DNA of 64,000 nt. It comes from Oscillospiraceae bacterium (GTDB lineage Bacteria > Bacillota > Clostridia > Oscillospirales > Oscillospiraceae). The stretch is taken from positions 1-64,000 of the forward strand of contig JAFRMX010000001.1 of assembly GCA_017430455.1 (NCBI GenBank). Direction: 5' to 3'. Positions 45,894 to 54,690 of this stretch are shown here, piece by piece (within the stretch, counting starts at the first letter, position 1; each line of letters starts with the position of its first letter). Below the pieces are notes generated by a model. That model was not told the origin of the DNA. It was given only the letters and a program-made list of their open reading frames with translations, and made no database searches. The translations under genes and the position numbers were made by a program.

Positions 45894-46739
45894 ATGAAGA
45901 AAGAGCATATAGGGATGCTTGAGATGCTTCTTTGCGCGACGCTCTGGAGCATTGCCGGCATATTCATGAAGCTTCTCCCCTGGAACGGATTGGCGATTGC
46001 AAGCATCAGAAGCCTTATCGCCGGGCTGACCTTCGTCGTCTACATGATAATCAAACGCTACAGGTTCTGCATCAGCAAACAGACGGTAATAACCGGGATC
46101 CTGACCGGCTTTGTATATGTCTGTTTCTCTGCCGCGAATAAACTCACAACTGCCGCGAATGCCATCGTCCTGCAGTTTACATGCCCCATATTCGTGCTGC
46201 TCTTTTCGGCGGCTTTCTACGGAAGGAAGGTCCGCAAATGGGACCTTGCGGTCGTGCTTATAGTTCTTTTCGGGATCGCCCTTTTCTTCTTCGACAAGCT
46301 GACACCATCGGGGCTTCTTGGCAACTTCGTTGCGATACTTTCGGGAGTGCTGATGGCTTGGATGTTCATCGGCGTCGGGAACATGGAGGGCGAAATGCGC
46401 TTCAGCGCGATCCTTATCGGCCAGTGTGTAGCTTTTCTCGCGGGTCTTCCGGTCGTAATAGCGACGAGGCCCGTCATTAATATGACGACCCTCGCCTGCA
46501 TTCTGATCCTCGGCGTTGTACAGCTCGGGATCTCCTATATTCTCTATGTCAAAGCCTCTCAGCTCTGTCCTCCGCTCGCCTGCTCGCTGTTAAGCGCAGC
46601 AGAGCCCCTGCTCAATCCCCTCTGGGTTATGATCTTCGACGGCGAGCGTCCGGGCACCTTCGCGCTCATAGGCGGGATCATTGTAATTGTCTCGATCACC
46701 GTCTGGCTTGCGAGGAGCGGGTCGTCAGAGACTGCCTGA
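45894..46739 (+). CDS. EamA/DMT-family transporter
   Basis: 281 residues from the ATG at 45894 (GAGGAGAAG upstream; the earlier open frame has no ribosome site). Ten membrane segments in two EamA repeats (about 1-140 and 150-280). Typical landmarks are LLCATLWSIAGIFMKLLPWNGLAIASIRSLIAG at the start and the second-repeat end LSAAEPLLNPLWVMIFDGERPG. Such permeases export amino acids or other metabolites by proton antiport. Substrate not predictable. Confidence 0.9.
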   Translation: MKKEHIGMLEMLLCATLWSIAGIFMKLLPWNGLAIASIRSLIAGLTFVVYMIIKRYRFCISKQTVITGILTGFVYVCFSAANKLTTAANAIVLQFTCPIFVLLFSAAFYGRKVRKWDLAVVLIVLFGIALFFFDKLTPSGLLGNFVAILSGVLMAWMFIGVGNMEGEMRFSAILIGQCVAFLAGLPVVIATRPVINMTTLACILILGVVQLGISYILYVKASQLCPPLACSLLSAAEPLLNPLWVMIFDGERPGTFALIGGIIVIVSITVWLARSGSSETA

Positions 46740-46791
46740 TCTCAGGCTCCGCGCGAGGCTGTGGTATGCGCGTGCAGATCTATCTTGTTGG

Positions 46792-48066
46792 TCAATTCTT
46801 CATCTCCGCCTTTACATATGCATTGACTTCTCTGTAGAGGTCCTCAGGCTCGAAGCCGAGGAAATACTGCCCGTCTTCGTAAAGGATCTTTCCGTTTATC
46901 ATCGTCAGCCTTACATTCTCCTTGGAACCCGCGAAAACTATATTTTTGGATATGTTGTGCAGAGGCTGCATGCTCGGCATTCTGAGGTTTATGACAGTCA
47001 GGTCCGCTCTCTTGCCGACGGAGAGATCGTCACACTGCGGAAGGTTCAGGCAGTCGGCACCGTTTTTGCAGGCCATCTCAAGAGCAAAGTCTGCGTTGAA
47101 AGCTGCGGCATCCTCGCAAATGTGCTTCTGGGTAACACATGCAAGATACATCTCCCTGAACATATCGAGCGCGTTGTTCGAGGCTGGCCCGTCTGTTCCT
47201 ATTGCGAGATTTACACCGGCCTTTCTCATCTTTTCCAGCGGAGCGATCCCGCTTGCGAGCTTCAAATTGGAAGCCGGATTGGCCACAGCCCAAAGGCCTT
47301 TTTTAGCGAACAGCTCAATATCCTCATCATTGAACCAGGTGCAGTGGAAGCCTCCTCCGCCGTAGTCGAAAAATCCGATCTTATCCAAAAGCTGCGGGGG
47401 CGTGAGCCCGTATCTGCCTATGCACTCCTCAGTCTCCGCCTTTGTCTCGCTTATATGCGTGAAGGCGGGGACTTTGTATTTGTGCACGAGCGACGAAAGA
47501 TATTCCATTCTCTCCATAGAAGTCGTATACTCCGCATGGATCCCGAGACGGTACCCGACCATGTCATCTCCCGGAGCATTGAACTTCAGAAATTCGCGCT
47601 CGATGTTCTCTATATCCGCGTCGAAATTGTTCAGCGCCGAGCAGATGACCGTCCTGAAGCCGCACTCGCGGTTTGCCAGGATATATTCGTCATTTTTATA
47701 GTACATGTCGAAGCTGGCCGTTATACCGCCCGAGACGTATTCCATTATTCCCAGCTTGGTGAACAGATATACAGCCTCCGGCGTCAGCTTGGCCTCCTCC
47801 GGAAAGACCTTGTTGTACAGCCACTCCTGAAGCGGCAGATCATCGGCGTAGGACCTTAAAAATGTCATCGCCGTGTGGGTATGTGCGTTCTTAAAGCCTG
47901 GCAGCATCAGGTCGCCCTTGAGGTCGATCTCTCGCTCAAATTCGGGCAGGCTCTCCGGCTTCGGACCTATATAAGAAATGTTTCTCCCGTCCGTCCAGAG
48001 CTCTTTGTCTTCTATCTTTAGGCCGGCCTCAAAGCTCAGCACTTTACCGTTATAGAATCTTATCAT
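46792..48066 (-). CDS. mtaD: Amidohydrolase, 5'-methylthioadenosine/S-adenosylhomocysteine deaminase type
   Basis: 424 residues. Metal-dependent hydrolase with PGFKNAHTHTAMTFLRS (first metal histidines), GIHAEYTTS, HISETKAETEECI, GGGFHCTWFNDED and the catalytic aspartate in LAIGTDGPASNN. The order and spacing match the MtaD/TrzN-SsnA branch that deaminates SAH, MTA or adenosine analogues to the inosine forms. It lies four bases downstream of murT on the same strand. Substrate among the branch members is inferred. Confidence 0.85.
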   Translation of the reverse strand: MIRFYNGKVLSFEAGLKIEDKELWTDGRNISYIGPKPESLPEFEREIDLKGDLMLPGFKNAHTHTAMTFLRSYADDLPLQEWLYNKVFPEEAKLTPEAVYLFTKLGIMEYVSGGITASFDMYYKNDEYILANRECGFRTVICSALNNFDADIENIEREFLKFNAPGDDMVGYRLGIHAEYTTSMERMEYLSSLVHKYKVPAFTHISETKAETEECIGRYGLTPPQLLDKIGFFDYGGGGFHCTWFNDEDIELFAKKGLWAVANPASNLKLASGIAPLEKMRKAGVNLAIGTDGPASNNALDMFREMYLACVTQKHICEDAAAFNADFALEMACKNGADCLNLPQCDDLSVGKRADLTVINLRMPSMQPLHNISKNIVFAGSKENVRLTMINGKILYEDGQYFLGFEPEDLYREVNAYVKAEMKN

Positions 48067-48070
48067 ATCT

Positions 48071-49453
48071 TCACTCCCAGAAATTTTCTCCGCCGCAAAG
48101 CTTTATTATCGCGTCACGCGATTCCATCATGGCCGTATAGTTCGGGATCACCAGGATCTGCACGTCCTCTTCATTGAGCTGCCTTGCAAGCTTCTGATAA
48201 TCGTTTTCTATCGCCATTATATCCTCGCTGATGCCCGCCTCTTTAAGCCTTTCATAGAGCTCCTTCGAGCACTCGCCGGAGACATAGACCTTTTTGAGCA
48301 GATCTCCGGCCACCAGAAGCCCCTCGTAGTCCGCCTCCTCTATCCAGGAGAAATCTGTGCCGTCCGAGATGCGATGGTTGAGGCAGAAGCTCAGGACAAA
48401 GGGTTCTTTCAGGGTCTGTATATATCTGATCACCTGGTCCGTGCCCGCCTTGTTCTTGGCGAGTATCATTCTGGCGCCTTTTTTTCCCAGATTCAGCACT
48501 TCCATGCGCCCGAAACCGCCCTTGAAGGCTGCTACGGAATTAATGGCAGTCTCTTCTCCGATCCCGAGGGCGCAGGCAGAGCCTATCGCGGCGAGCGCGT
48601 TACAGATATTGTAAACTGCCGGCAGATTGACGGAGATATCCTCCTCTTTCCCGAATACCGAGGCTCTAATTTCGGAGCCCGAGGCGCTTTGATCTTTGAT
48701 CTCAAGAACGCCTATATCGGCCTTCTTTCGCTGTACCCCGCATTTCGGGCACTTAAAGCCGCCGAGGTGGTCGAAGACTATGTAGCTGTAGTCGTATTGT
48801 GCTTCCCCGCAGTTCATGCATGAAGGGATGTCCGTTTTTTCAGGGATCTCATCTCCCGGGACTGCAGTCTCTTCAAAGCCGAACAGGATCGTCCTGTTGG
48901 GCATTCCGTAAGCCAGGGAGGCTGAGACCGGGCAGTCTCCGTTCAAAACAAGAACAGCCTCCGGGACCTGCGCTATCGCTTTCTTAATATATGAAGCGGT
49001 ACCTTTTACGTCACCGAAGCGGTCCACCTGGTCTGCAAAGAGATTCGTGACGGTGATGACCTTCGGAAGCGTATCTGCGAATATTCTGACCGAGGCCGCC
49101 TCGTCGCACTCCATCACGCAGTAGTGCTTCTTCATCTTTCCGGAGAGTGTGCTGTTCATAATGAACTCGGTTACTATTCCGACGTGAAGATTAGCCCCCG
49201 CTCTGTTTGCGAAACAGTCGAGCCCCGCCTCCTTCATGCACTCCTCTATGATCCTGCAGGTCGTGGTCTTGCCGTTCGTGCCTGTCACGCAGACAGTATT
49301 AACCTGCGATCCGAGCTGCTTCAAGATATCCGGGCAGAGCTTTACGGCTATCCTTCCGGGCAGGGCAGTCCCGCCTTTATTCAAAACGCGGCAGAGCCAT
49401 CTGGCAAGCTTCGCCGCCGTTATCGCAAATACAAGTTTTGCTTTCATATACAT
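48071..49453 (-). CDS. murT: Lipid II isoglutaminyl synthase, MurT subunit
   Basis: 460 residues. Mur-ligase ATP site VTGTNGKTTTCRI, the central domain with TNLFADQVDRFGD, and the MurT-specific four-cysteine ribbon (CMNCGEAQ ... CPKCGVQ) inserted in the middle domain. The C-terminal DUF1727 domain has LAKNKAGTDQVIRYI and the NYTAMMESRDA end. MurT with GatD amidates the alpha-carboxyl of D-Glu in lipid II. In most Firmicutes gatD is the next gene; here the next gene is an amidohydrolase, so gatD must be elsewhere or missing. Confidence 0.92.
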   Translation of the reverse strand: MYMKAKLVFAITAAKLARWLCRVLNKGGTALPGRIAVKLCPDILKQLGSQVNTVCVTGTNGKTTTCRIIEECMKEAGLDCFANRAGANLHVGIVTEFIMNSTLSGKMKKHYCVMECDEAASVRIFADTLPKVITVTNLFADQVDRFGDVKGTASYIKKAIAQVPEAVLVLNGDCPVSASLAYGMPNRTILFGFEETAVPGDEIPEKTDIPSCMNCGEAQYDYSYIVFDHLGGFKCPKCGVQRKKADIGVLEIKDQSASGSEIRASVFGKEEDISVNLPAVYNICNALAAIGSACALGIGEETAINSVAAFKGGFGRMEVLNLGKKGARMILAKNKAGTDQVIRYIQTLKEPFVLSFCLNHRISDGTDFSWIEEADYEGLLVAGDLLKKVYVSGECSKELYERLKEAGISEDIMAIENDYQKLARQLNEEDVQILVIPNYTAMMESRDAIIKLCGGENFWE

Positions 49454-49606
49454 ACCCCGTGTTTTTTATCATGCGATTATATCATCTTTAAATCTGCATG
49501 GCAATTTCTGTTAACAATTTATTCACCGGTTTTTCAGTTTCGTTTAAAGTTTCCTTTGTATGATGAGTACGCTCGAAGGAGCAGAATCTAACCGGAGGCA
49601 ATAATA

Positions 49607-51001
49607 ATGAAGAAATATTTGAAAAAGAAAATGTCTGTCGCCGTTGCAGTCGCTTTAATACTGAGCATTATGCTCGTCGGCTGCGGTGCGGCCACGGCAT
49701 CCTCGACAAAGGAAAGTACGGAGACAAAGAGCACTACTGCGGTGACTGAAACTGAAAACCGTGAAACTGACGGTAAGGCGGACACTTCCTCTGAAGACGA
49801 AACGGACGCCGAAGAGGTCATTACTTCAGAAAACACACAGGAAGACAACATTTTTACAAAACGCGACATAAACCAGGAAGCGGATCTTACTGACGCTGTT
49901 TTGATAGAAGCCGAAGACGGCAGAACTTACGGGATCACAGAAGAGGGCGTTTATATTCTCTCCGGCAAAGCCGAAAACTTCACAGTGAAGGTCGACGCCA
50001 ACAGCACCGAAAAGGTACAGATAGTGCTCAACGGAACAGAGATCTCAAATGAGGATTTCCCCGTTATATATGTCGTCTCGGCGGACAAGGTCTTCATCAC
50101 CACGGCTGAGGGCTCGGAGAACATACTGCAGGTCACATCCGGGTTTGTAAGCGACGGGGACACGAACACGGACGCCGTGATCTTTTCGAAGGACGACCTC
50201 ACACTGAACGGGCTCGGGTCTCTGAACATAGTCTGCTATGACGGAAACGGTATCTCCTGCAAGGACGATCTGAAGATCACCGGAGGCGCCTATACTGTAC
50301 AGACCGCGAAGGACAGTTTTGAGGCCAACGACTCCATTGCGATCGCAGAAGGCAGCTTCGACGTTGTTTCTAATAAGGACGCCTTCCACTGCGAGAATGA
50401 CGAGGATTCATCCGCCGGCAGTATATATATAAAAAACGGGACATTCAATATACAGTCCAAATCCGACGGGATCCAGGCTGCAACTACTCTTGTGATCGAG
50501 GATGGGACCTTTAATTTAAGCTCAAAAGAAGGGCTCGAGGCGACATACGTTGAGATAAACGGCGGAGAGATAACGGTCTCTGCTTCCGATGACGGGATCA
50601 ACGCCTCGGATAAGAGCAGCAGCGTGGAATCCTCGATCGTCATAAACGGCGGAAAAATTAGTATCACTATGGATGCCGGAGACACGGACGCGCTGGACTC
50701 GAACGGCTCACTGATAATAAACGGCGGAGAGATCAGTATTGAAGCCAATTCCCCCTTCGACTATATGACAAACGGCGCCATCAACGGTGGGACAGTATAT
50801 GTGAACGGACAGCAGGTCACGGAGATCTACAACTCGATGATGGGTGGCGGAATGTTTGGAAACATGCAAGGCGGCTTCGGCGGGCCCGGAGGCGGAATGC
50901 CCGACGGCAAATTCCCCGGTGGTGAGATGCCCTATGACGGAAGCTTCGGAGGCGGAGGCTTCGGCGGAGGCCACGGCCGCCCGGGCGGCGGAAAGCCCTA
51001 A
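49607..51001 (+). CDS. DUF4353 carbohydrate-binding-like lipoprotein
   Basis: 464 residues. Lipoprotein signal (KMSVAVAVALILSIMLVGCG, lipobox LVGC near residue 26) followed by an acidic Ser/Thr/Glu linker (30-80). The DUF4353 domain (about 90-405) is a right-handed beta-helix-like array of short strands with repeating VINGGKISI / INGGEITV turns. The final 55 residues are almost all Gly, Met, Pro and Phe (GGGMFGNMQGG type). Clostridial members are surface proteins of unknown function, often regulated with CotH-like proteins; none is here. ATG at 49607 behind CCGGAGG. Confidence 0.88.
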   Translation: MKKYLKKKMSVAVAVALILSIMLVGCGAATASSTKESTETKSTTAVTETENRETDGKADTSSEDETDAEEVITSENTQEDNIFTKRDINQEADLTDAVLIEAEDGRTYGITEEGVYILSGKAENFTVKVDANSTEKVQIVLNGTEISNEDFPVIYVVSADKVFITTAEGSENILQVTSGFVSDGDTNTDAVIFSKDDLTLNGLGSLNIVCYDGNGISCKDDLKITGGAYTVQTAKDSFEANDSIAIAEGSFDVVSNKDAFHCENDEDSSAGSIYIKNGTFNIQSKSDGIQAATTLVIEDGTFNLSSKEGLEATYVEINGGEITVSASDDGINASDKSSSVESSIVINGGKISITMDAGDTDALDSNGSLIINGGEISIEANSPFDYMTNGAINGGTVYVNGQQVTEIYNSMMGGGMFGNMQGGFGGPGGGMPDGKFPGGEMPYDGSFGGGGFGGGHGRPGGGKP

Positions 51002-51024
51002 GCATTGAAAACAATACAGAAAAC

Positions 51025-51052
51025 GGCGCCCGGGATTTCCGGACGCCCTTTT
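51025..51052 (+). terminator. Terminator of the DUF4353 gene
   Basis: Stem GGCGCCCGG / CCGGACGCC (51025-51033 / 51039-51047) with one mismatch, followed by CTTTTC. Confidence 0.65.
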
Positions 51053-51103
51053 CAGAAATATGCAAGCTTAATAAATTATTAAATTATAGGTTTTTTCAAG
51101 TGG

Positions 51104-51109
51104 TATAAT
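51104..51109 (+). promoter_or_regulatory. Extended -10 promoter of the MotAB/ZorAB-like pair
   Basis: TATAAT at 51104-51109 preceded by TGG (extended -10), 32 bases before the ATG at 51142. The -35 region is AT-rich and not clear. Confidence 0.5.
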
Positions 51110-51141
51110 TGCCCTGACCTTTATCCGAAAGGAGAAAGAAT

Positions 51142-52029
51142 ATGGATATCATTAAAAACATGCCTGCAGTCGGAATCGCCGTAATTGCGGTGATACTGAT
51201 ACTGTTCGCGATCTCCCTCATTATACTCTTCTATGTATGCGGGAGATACAAACTCATATCCTCCAATATCAGAAAAGATTTCAGGAACAGCCGTTTTCTT
51301 AGTTATGTAAACCAGTCCTATGCCGAGACCTACAGGATCTGGGGCAGCGAGACCAATACGCCCGCCATCATCTCCGAAGGCGTCTCTTCGCGTCTGGGCG
51401 GACTGTTGTTCTGCGAGAGGTTTTTAAACAGCGCTGTCTCGCTCTTCGTAACGCTGGGCCTCTTCGGAACCTTCCTGGGACTGAGCCTCTCGGTCTCCTC
51501 TCTGACGGAGCTCATCTCCTTCAGCAATACTGAGGAGTGGCTGAGCGTTCTCGACAGCGTGGGCGGAGGACTCATGTCGGCTCTGTCCGGAATGGGCGTC
51601 GCCTTCTATACATCTCTGGTCGGCGTTGCCTGCTCGATACTGCTGACCGTCCTTAAATCCATCATGAACCCGCAGGCGCTCCGTGAGAGCATGGAGACCT
51701 CCGTCGAGCTCTGGCTCGACCACAGTGTCGCCCCTACTCTGCCGACCGACAGGGCAAGAAACGACGCAGACGCCATCAAGCTCATGAAGAACGCGATCGA
51801 CTCCGCCTCGAAGAACATGGAAAAGACACTCGCCTCCGCAACGAATGCCCTCAACAATACCATGTACAATTTCGACCGGAGCATAGGCACCTTTAACAAC
51901 GGAGTGCACGAATTCGGGGAGGTGGACTATAACCTGCGCGGGACAGTCGAGAGGCTCGACGTCTCGATAAGGGATTTCTCGGCAGTGCTTAAGAAGATCA
52001 GCGACTACGCGGAGGCAAGAAACAAATGA
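51142..52029 (+). CDS. MotA/TolQ/ExbB-like proton channel subunit (ZorA-like)
   Basis: 295 residues. TM1 at about 8-33, cytoplasmic segment 34-95, TM2 at about 97-120 (SLFVTLGLFGTFLGLSLSV) and TM3 at about 150-172 (MGVAFYTSLVGVACSILLTV). The GTFLG and YTSLVG motifs are the conserved channel residues. The C-terminal 90 residues form a helical/coiled tail (DAIKLMKNAIDSASKNMEKT), longer than in TolQ/ExbB and shorter than in full ZorA. It probably forms a pentamer around the dimeric MotB-like partner, with which it overlaps by four bases (ATGA). Proton or sodium use is undetermined. Confidence 0.85.
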   Translation: MDIIKNMPAVGIAVIAVILILFAISLIILFYVCGRYKLISSNIRKDFRNSRFLSYVNQSYAETYRIWGSETNTPAIISEGVSSRLGGLLFCERFLNSAVSLFVTLGLFGTFLGLSLSVSSLTELISFSNTEEWLSVLDSVGGGLMSALSGMGVAFYTSLVGVACSILLTVLKSIMNPQALRESMETSVELWLDHSVAPTLPTDRARNDADAIKLMKNAIDSASKNMEKTLASATNALNNTMYNFDRSIGTFNNGVHEFGEVDYNLRGTVERLDVSIRDFSAVLKKISDYAEARNK

Positions 52030-52994
52030 GAAGGAGCATGGTCAAAACGGCCTCCCGCTCCGCTTCCCCGGAGGGCGAGCAGGGCTTCTGGCCGTCTTAT
52101 GCGGACATGATGTCCTCGTTTGCGCTGATACTGTTCTTCCTGATGCTGCTCTCCTACATACAGAACCTCGTTACCGGCAACAATCTGCAAAGCACCAAGG
52201 AGGCGCTCGCGGACAGTGAGACACAGCTGACTCTGGTTCAGACCCAGCTCGACGAGACCCAGGCCAATGTCGAGGACGCGAAGGCTGAGCTTGCTCTGGT
52301 ATTGGGCGATCTCGAGGAGGCAAAGCTTCTCCAGAAGGAGCAGGAGGAGAAGATACTCAGCCAGACCGAGTATATTTCTGCCGCCAACGAAGAGCTCACC
52401 GAGATGAGAAACCAGATGCAGACCATCGCAGTTTTGAGGCTCTCGATCCTCGAGCAGATGAGAGAGAGCATGGAAAGCGTGCTCGGAAACAGGGGCACAG
52501 TCACGATCGGCGAGAACGGGAGCATTATACTGAGCGAGAGCGTTCTGTTCGATCTCGGCTCATATGAAATAAAAGAGAACAGCGAAGCTGTCCTCAATAA
52601 GCTTATAGATGTATTTACAGAGTTTCTGTCCGATGAGGAGAACGCAAAATACGTCGATTCGATAGTCATCTCCGGCCACACTGACGATATCGGTTCGGAT
52701 ATAGACAACAGGGCACTTTCCACAAACAGAGCCAATTCCGTTCTGAACTACCTGCTCTCCGGCAGCAACGCCAAGCTGAGCCGATACGCCGAGTACTTCT
52801 GCGCCGCCGGCTACGGAGAGACGAGGCCTGTGGCGAGCAACTCGACCGACGAAGGCAGGGCAGAGAACAGAAGGATCGAGATCTCGATGATCCTGAAGGA
52901 TGAGACCGTCCTCGAGATCGTCAACGAATACCTCAAGCTGGACCTCGCTGACAGCGATGTAGTCCGCTCGGCGCTAGCGAGCAGCGGGAATTAA
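52026..52994 (+). CDS. MotB/OmpA-like peptidoglycan-anchored motor subunit (ZorB-like)
   Basis: 322 residues. A single membrane helix begins with FWPSYADMMSSFALILFFLM, where Asp27 is the ion-carrying aspartate of MotB/ZorB proteins. A long coiled coil follows (about 52-150, many Glu/Gln/Leu heptads), then the OmpA-like domain (about 160-300) with GHTDDIGSDIDNRALS and ENRRIEI peptidoglycan-binding residues. It forms a stator-like unit with the preceding gene. No zorC/D/E, flagellar or type IV pilus gene is present, so the effector it drives is unknown. Confidence 0.87.
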   Translation: MRRSMVKTASRSASPEGEQGFWPSYADMMSSFALILFFLMLLSYIQNLVTGNNLQSTKEALADSETQLTLVQTQLDETQANVEDAKAELALVLGDLEEAKLLQKEQEEKILSQTEYISAANEELTEMRNQMQTIAVLRLSILEQMRESMESVLGNRGTVTIGENGSIILSESVLFDLGSYEIKENSEAVLNKLIDVFTEFLSDEENAKYVDSIVISGHTDDIGSDIDNRALSTNRANSVLNYLLSGSNAKLSRYAEYFCAAGYGETRPVASNSTDEGRAENRRIEISMILKDETVLEIVNEYLKLDLADSDVVRSALASSGN

Positions 52995-52997
52995 TTA

Positions 52998-53705
52998 TCA
53001 GACGTAGCTGTCGTTTCGAGAGGCGGCATTTACAGCCTTCACCGCGGCGAACATGATAGCGATGATAACAGCGAAGAAGATGTACACCTGTGACGAGGTG
53101 GCCGTAAAATCATAAAGGCCGTGGAGCAGTACAGGAACAACTAAAGCTGCGATGCCGTATTTCCTGCAGACGGCGCCTCCGTCCGGGTCTGACTGATGGC
53201 GTTTGGCAAGCCCGTAGAAGACGCCCATGAAAACACCGAAGCAGGCGTGTCCGGGGATCGCAGTAACGGCTCTTATAAGGGCAGTGCCGAGCCCGTAGGC
53301 GAAGACATATTTGATATTTTCTATAATCGCAAATCCCAGTGAAACAAATACCGCGTAAACGACCCCGTCGAAGGTGCAATTGAAGTTCGCCTCTTTCCAG
53401 GTCCTGTACCTCATAAGAAGATATTTAAAGCCCTCCTCGGAGAGCGCCACGACGATGAAGTAGAGGATGGCATTTTTCAGAGTCTCGGATTCAAATCTTA
53501 CGCTGTCGAGAACAACCTGGCCGATGTACTCGGTTATCGAAGCAAAGACCGTCGAAAGAGCACCGAGCAGAAGGAGATTCATCAGCAGACTGCCCGGCTC
53601 CTTTTCTGTGACATCCTTTCTGTAAACATAGATCAGCAGCGCTACGGCGGGCAGCACTGCCGCCGCAATCATTATCTTCGGAACAGTCGTAAGCAGTGTC
53701 AGCAT
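52998..53705 (-). CDS. prsW: PrsW-family intramembrane metalloprotease
   Basis: 235 residues, seven to eight membrane segments. The PrsW motifs are intact: EEGFKYLLM (EExxK), HACFGVFMG and HGLYDF. In Bacillus PrsW starts regulated cleavage of the anti-sigma factor RsiW. No anti-sigma/sigma pair lies nearby. It converges on the ZorB-like gene with only three bases between the stops. Confidence 0.9.
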   Translation of the reverse strand: MLTLLTTVPKIMIAAAVLPAVALLIYVYRKDVTEKEPGSLLMNLLLLGALSTVFASITEYIGQVVLDSVRFESETLKNAILYFIVVALSEEGFKYLLMRYRTWKEANFNCTFDGVVYAVFVSLGFAIIENIKYVFAYGLGTALIRAVTAIPGHACFGVFMGVFYGLAKRHQSDPDGGAVCRKYGIAALVVPVLLHGLYDFTATSSQVYIFFAVIIAIMFAAVKAVNAASRNDSYV

Positions 53706-53767
53706 TTTGTCTGTCTCCTTTCAGCATCTTTACCGGAATTATAACACAGAGAATTATAAAATAAAAC

Positions 53768-53812
53768 GAAAAAAAGAAACGGCGCAGTGAAAGCTCTGCG
53801 TCATTTCTTTTG
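53768..53812 (-). terminator. Terminator of the M20/AlkZ-related operon
   Basis: On the minus strand a stem around CGCAG/CTGCG with flanking GAAA/TTTC pairs is followed by seven T (53769-53775 on the plus strand as A). The remaining stretch 53813-54021 is AT-rich with a GAAGGTTAT direct repeat and shows no gene. Confidence 0.6.
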
Positions 53813-54021
53813 GCAAAAAAGAGGGTATCTCAAATGGTTTAGGAAAGAAAGAGATGAATTAAGGAAGGTTATCAAAGGGAAGGTTATTAAAATGTCTCAA
53901 ACTTTACCGGATGGCGGCCGGCAGCTTTCAAAGAAGAGTTTCGTTTAAAACGAATAAGTTAGTTGCGTTTAACTTTGGCTAGAGTTTAACATCTCTAACT
54001 CAATTTGTCAACAGATTTTTA

Positions 54022-54684
54022 TTATCTTTTTACGAATTTTTCGATCTCCTCAAACGACGCCTTCGGGCGCAGGTATTCTATCCTGTCTATAAGTATCTCC
54101 TTCGACTCCTCGGGACTGTGTTCATAGACCTTATCCGTAAACGCCGCTCCAAAATGATACTCTGGCGTCTCGTACCTGGTGACTCCCCAGCCGTAGAGCT
54201 CTCCCTTCTTGTTGACACGGTACTCGAAGTCCGCGATTATGACATAGCCGAGCCTCTGCAGATGCACTATCGAATCGTTGAAGGTCTTCATGTCGCACAT
54301 ATGCATGAGATCCGTCGAGAGTATCGAACCCGCCTCGCTGAGCTTGTTGTATACATCTATGTCCCTGTATCTTGCAAGGCCCTCGTCGACCAGCGCGTCG
54401 AAATCATAACCGTTGCGTCTGTAGTTTGCAAACTCCCTGTAATACTCCAGGGTCATGAAACTGGCTCTGCCCTTGAAGAGCTTTCCGTAGGCGCAGCCCG
54501 AGTCCCTTATTACTGGCCCTTTCCATTCCCAGAAGCCCTCTCCCTCCTCGGGAAACCAGTACTCCGGGGCTATATGCTCCTCTGCCGAAAAGCCCTCCAG
54601 TTCATTTACGAAGCAGGGCAGGATCCCTGCCCTTTTTACGAGCCGGACGAGATTGTCCTTGCTTTTGACTGTGGAAAATCTCAT
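54022..54684 (-). CDS. AlkZ-related protein
   Basis: 220 residues. It matches in pattern the clostridial proteins annotated as AlkZ-related: an N-terminal NLVRLVKRAGILPCFVNELEG, GFSAEEHIAPEYWFPEE, WEWKGPVIRDSGCAYGKLF, FANYRRNGYDFDALVDEGLA and a C-terminal winged-helix-like region. AlkZ/YcaQ enzymes are HTH_42 DNA glycosylases that unhook crosslinks; this shorter relative lacks the full fold, and its activity is unproven. It is seven bases downstream of the M20 peptidase gene stop region and shares its transcript. Confidence 0.75.
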   Translation of the reverse strand: MRFSTVKSKDNLVRLVKRAGILPCFVNELEGFSAEEHIAPEYWFPEEGEGFWEWKGPVIRDSGCAYGKLFKGRASFMTLEYYREFANYRRNGYDFDALVDEGLARYRDIDVYNKLSEAGSILSTDLMHMCDMKTFNDSIVHLQRLGYVIIADFEYRVNKKGELYGWGVTRYETPEYHFGAAFTDKVYEHSPEESKEILIDRIEYLRPKASFEEIEKFVKR

Positions 54685-54690
54685 CGTCTG

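Noticed and set aside
46687..47859. 390-codon plus-strand open frame opposite mtaD
   Set aside because: The amidohydrolase metal motifs are on the minus strand; the plus frame is a shadow.
50820..50998. Possible tandem DNA repeat or CRISPR-like array
   Set aside because: It is the coding sequence for a Gly-rich protein tail without regular spacing; no CRISPR array was found anywhere in the window.
53813..54021. Candidate small RNA in the gap after the AlkZ-related gene
   Set aside because: Only a short GAAGGTTAT direct repeat and AT-rich sequence; no promoter-terminator pair or stable fold was visible.
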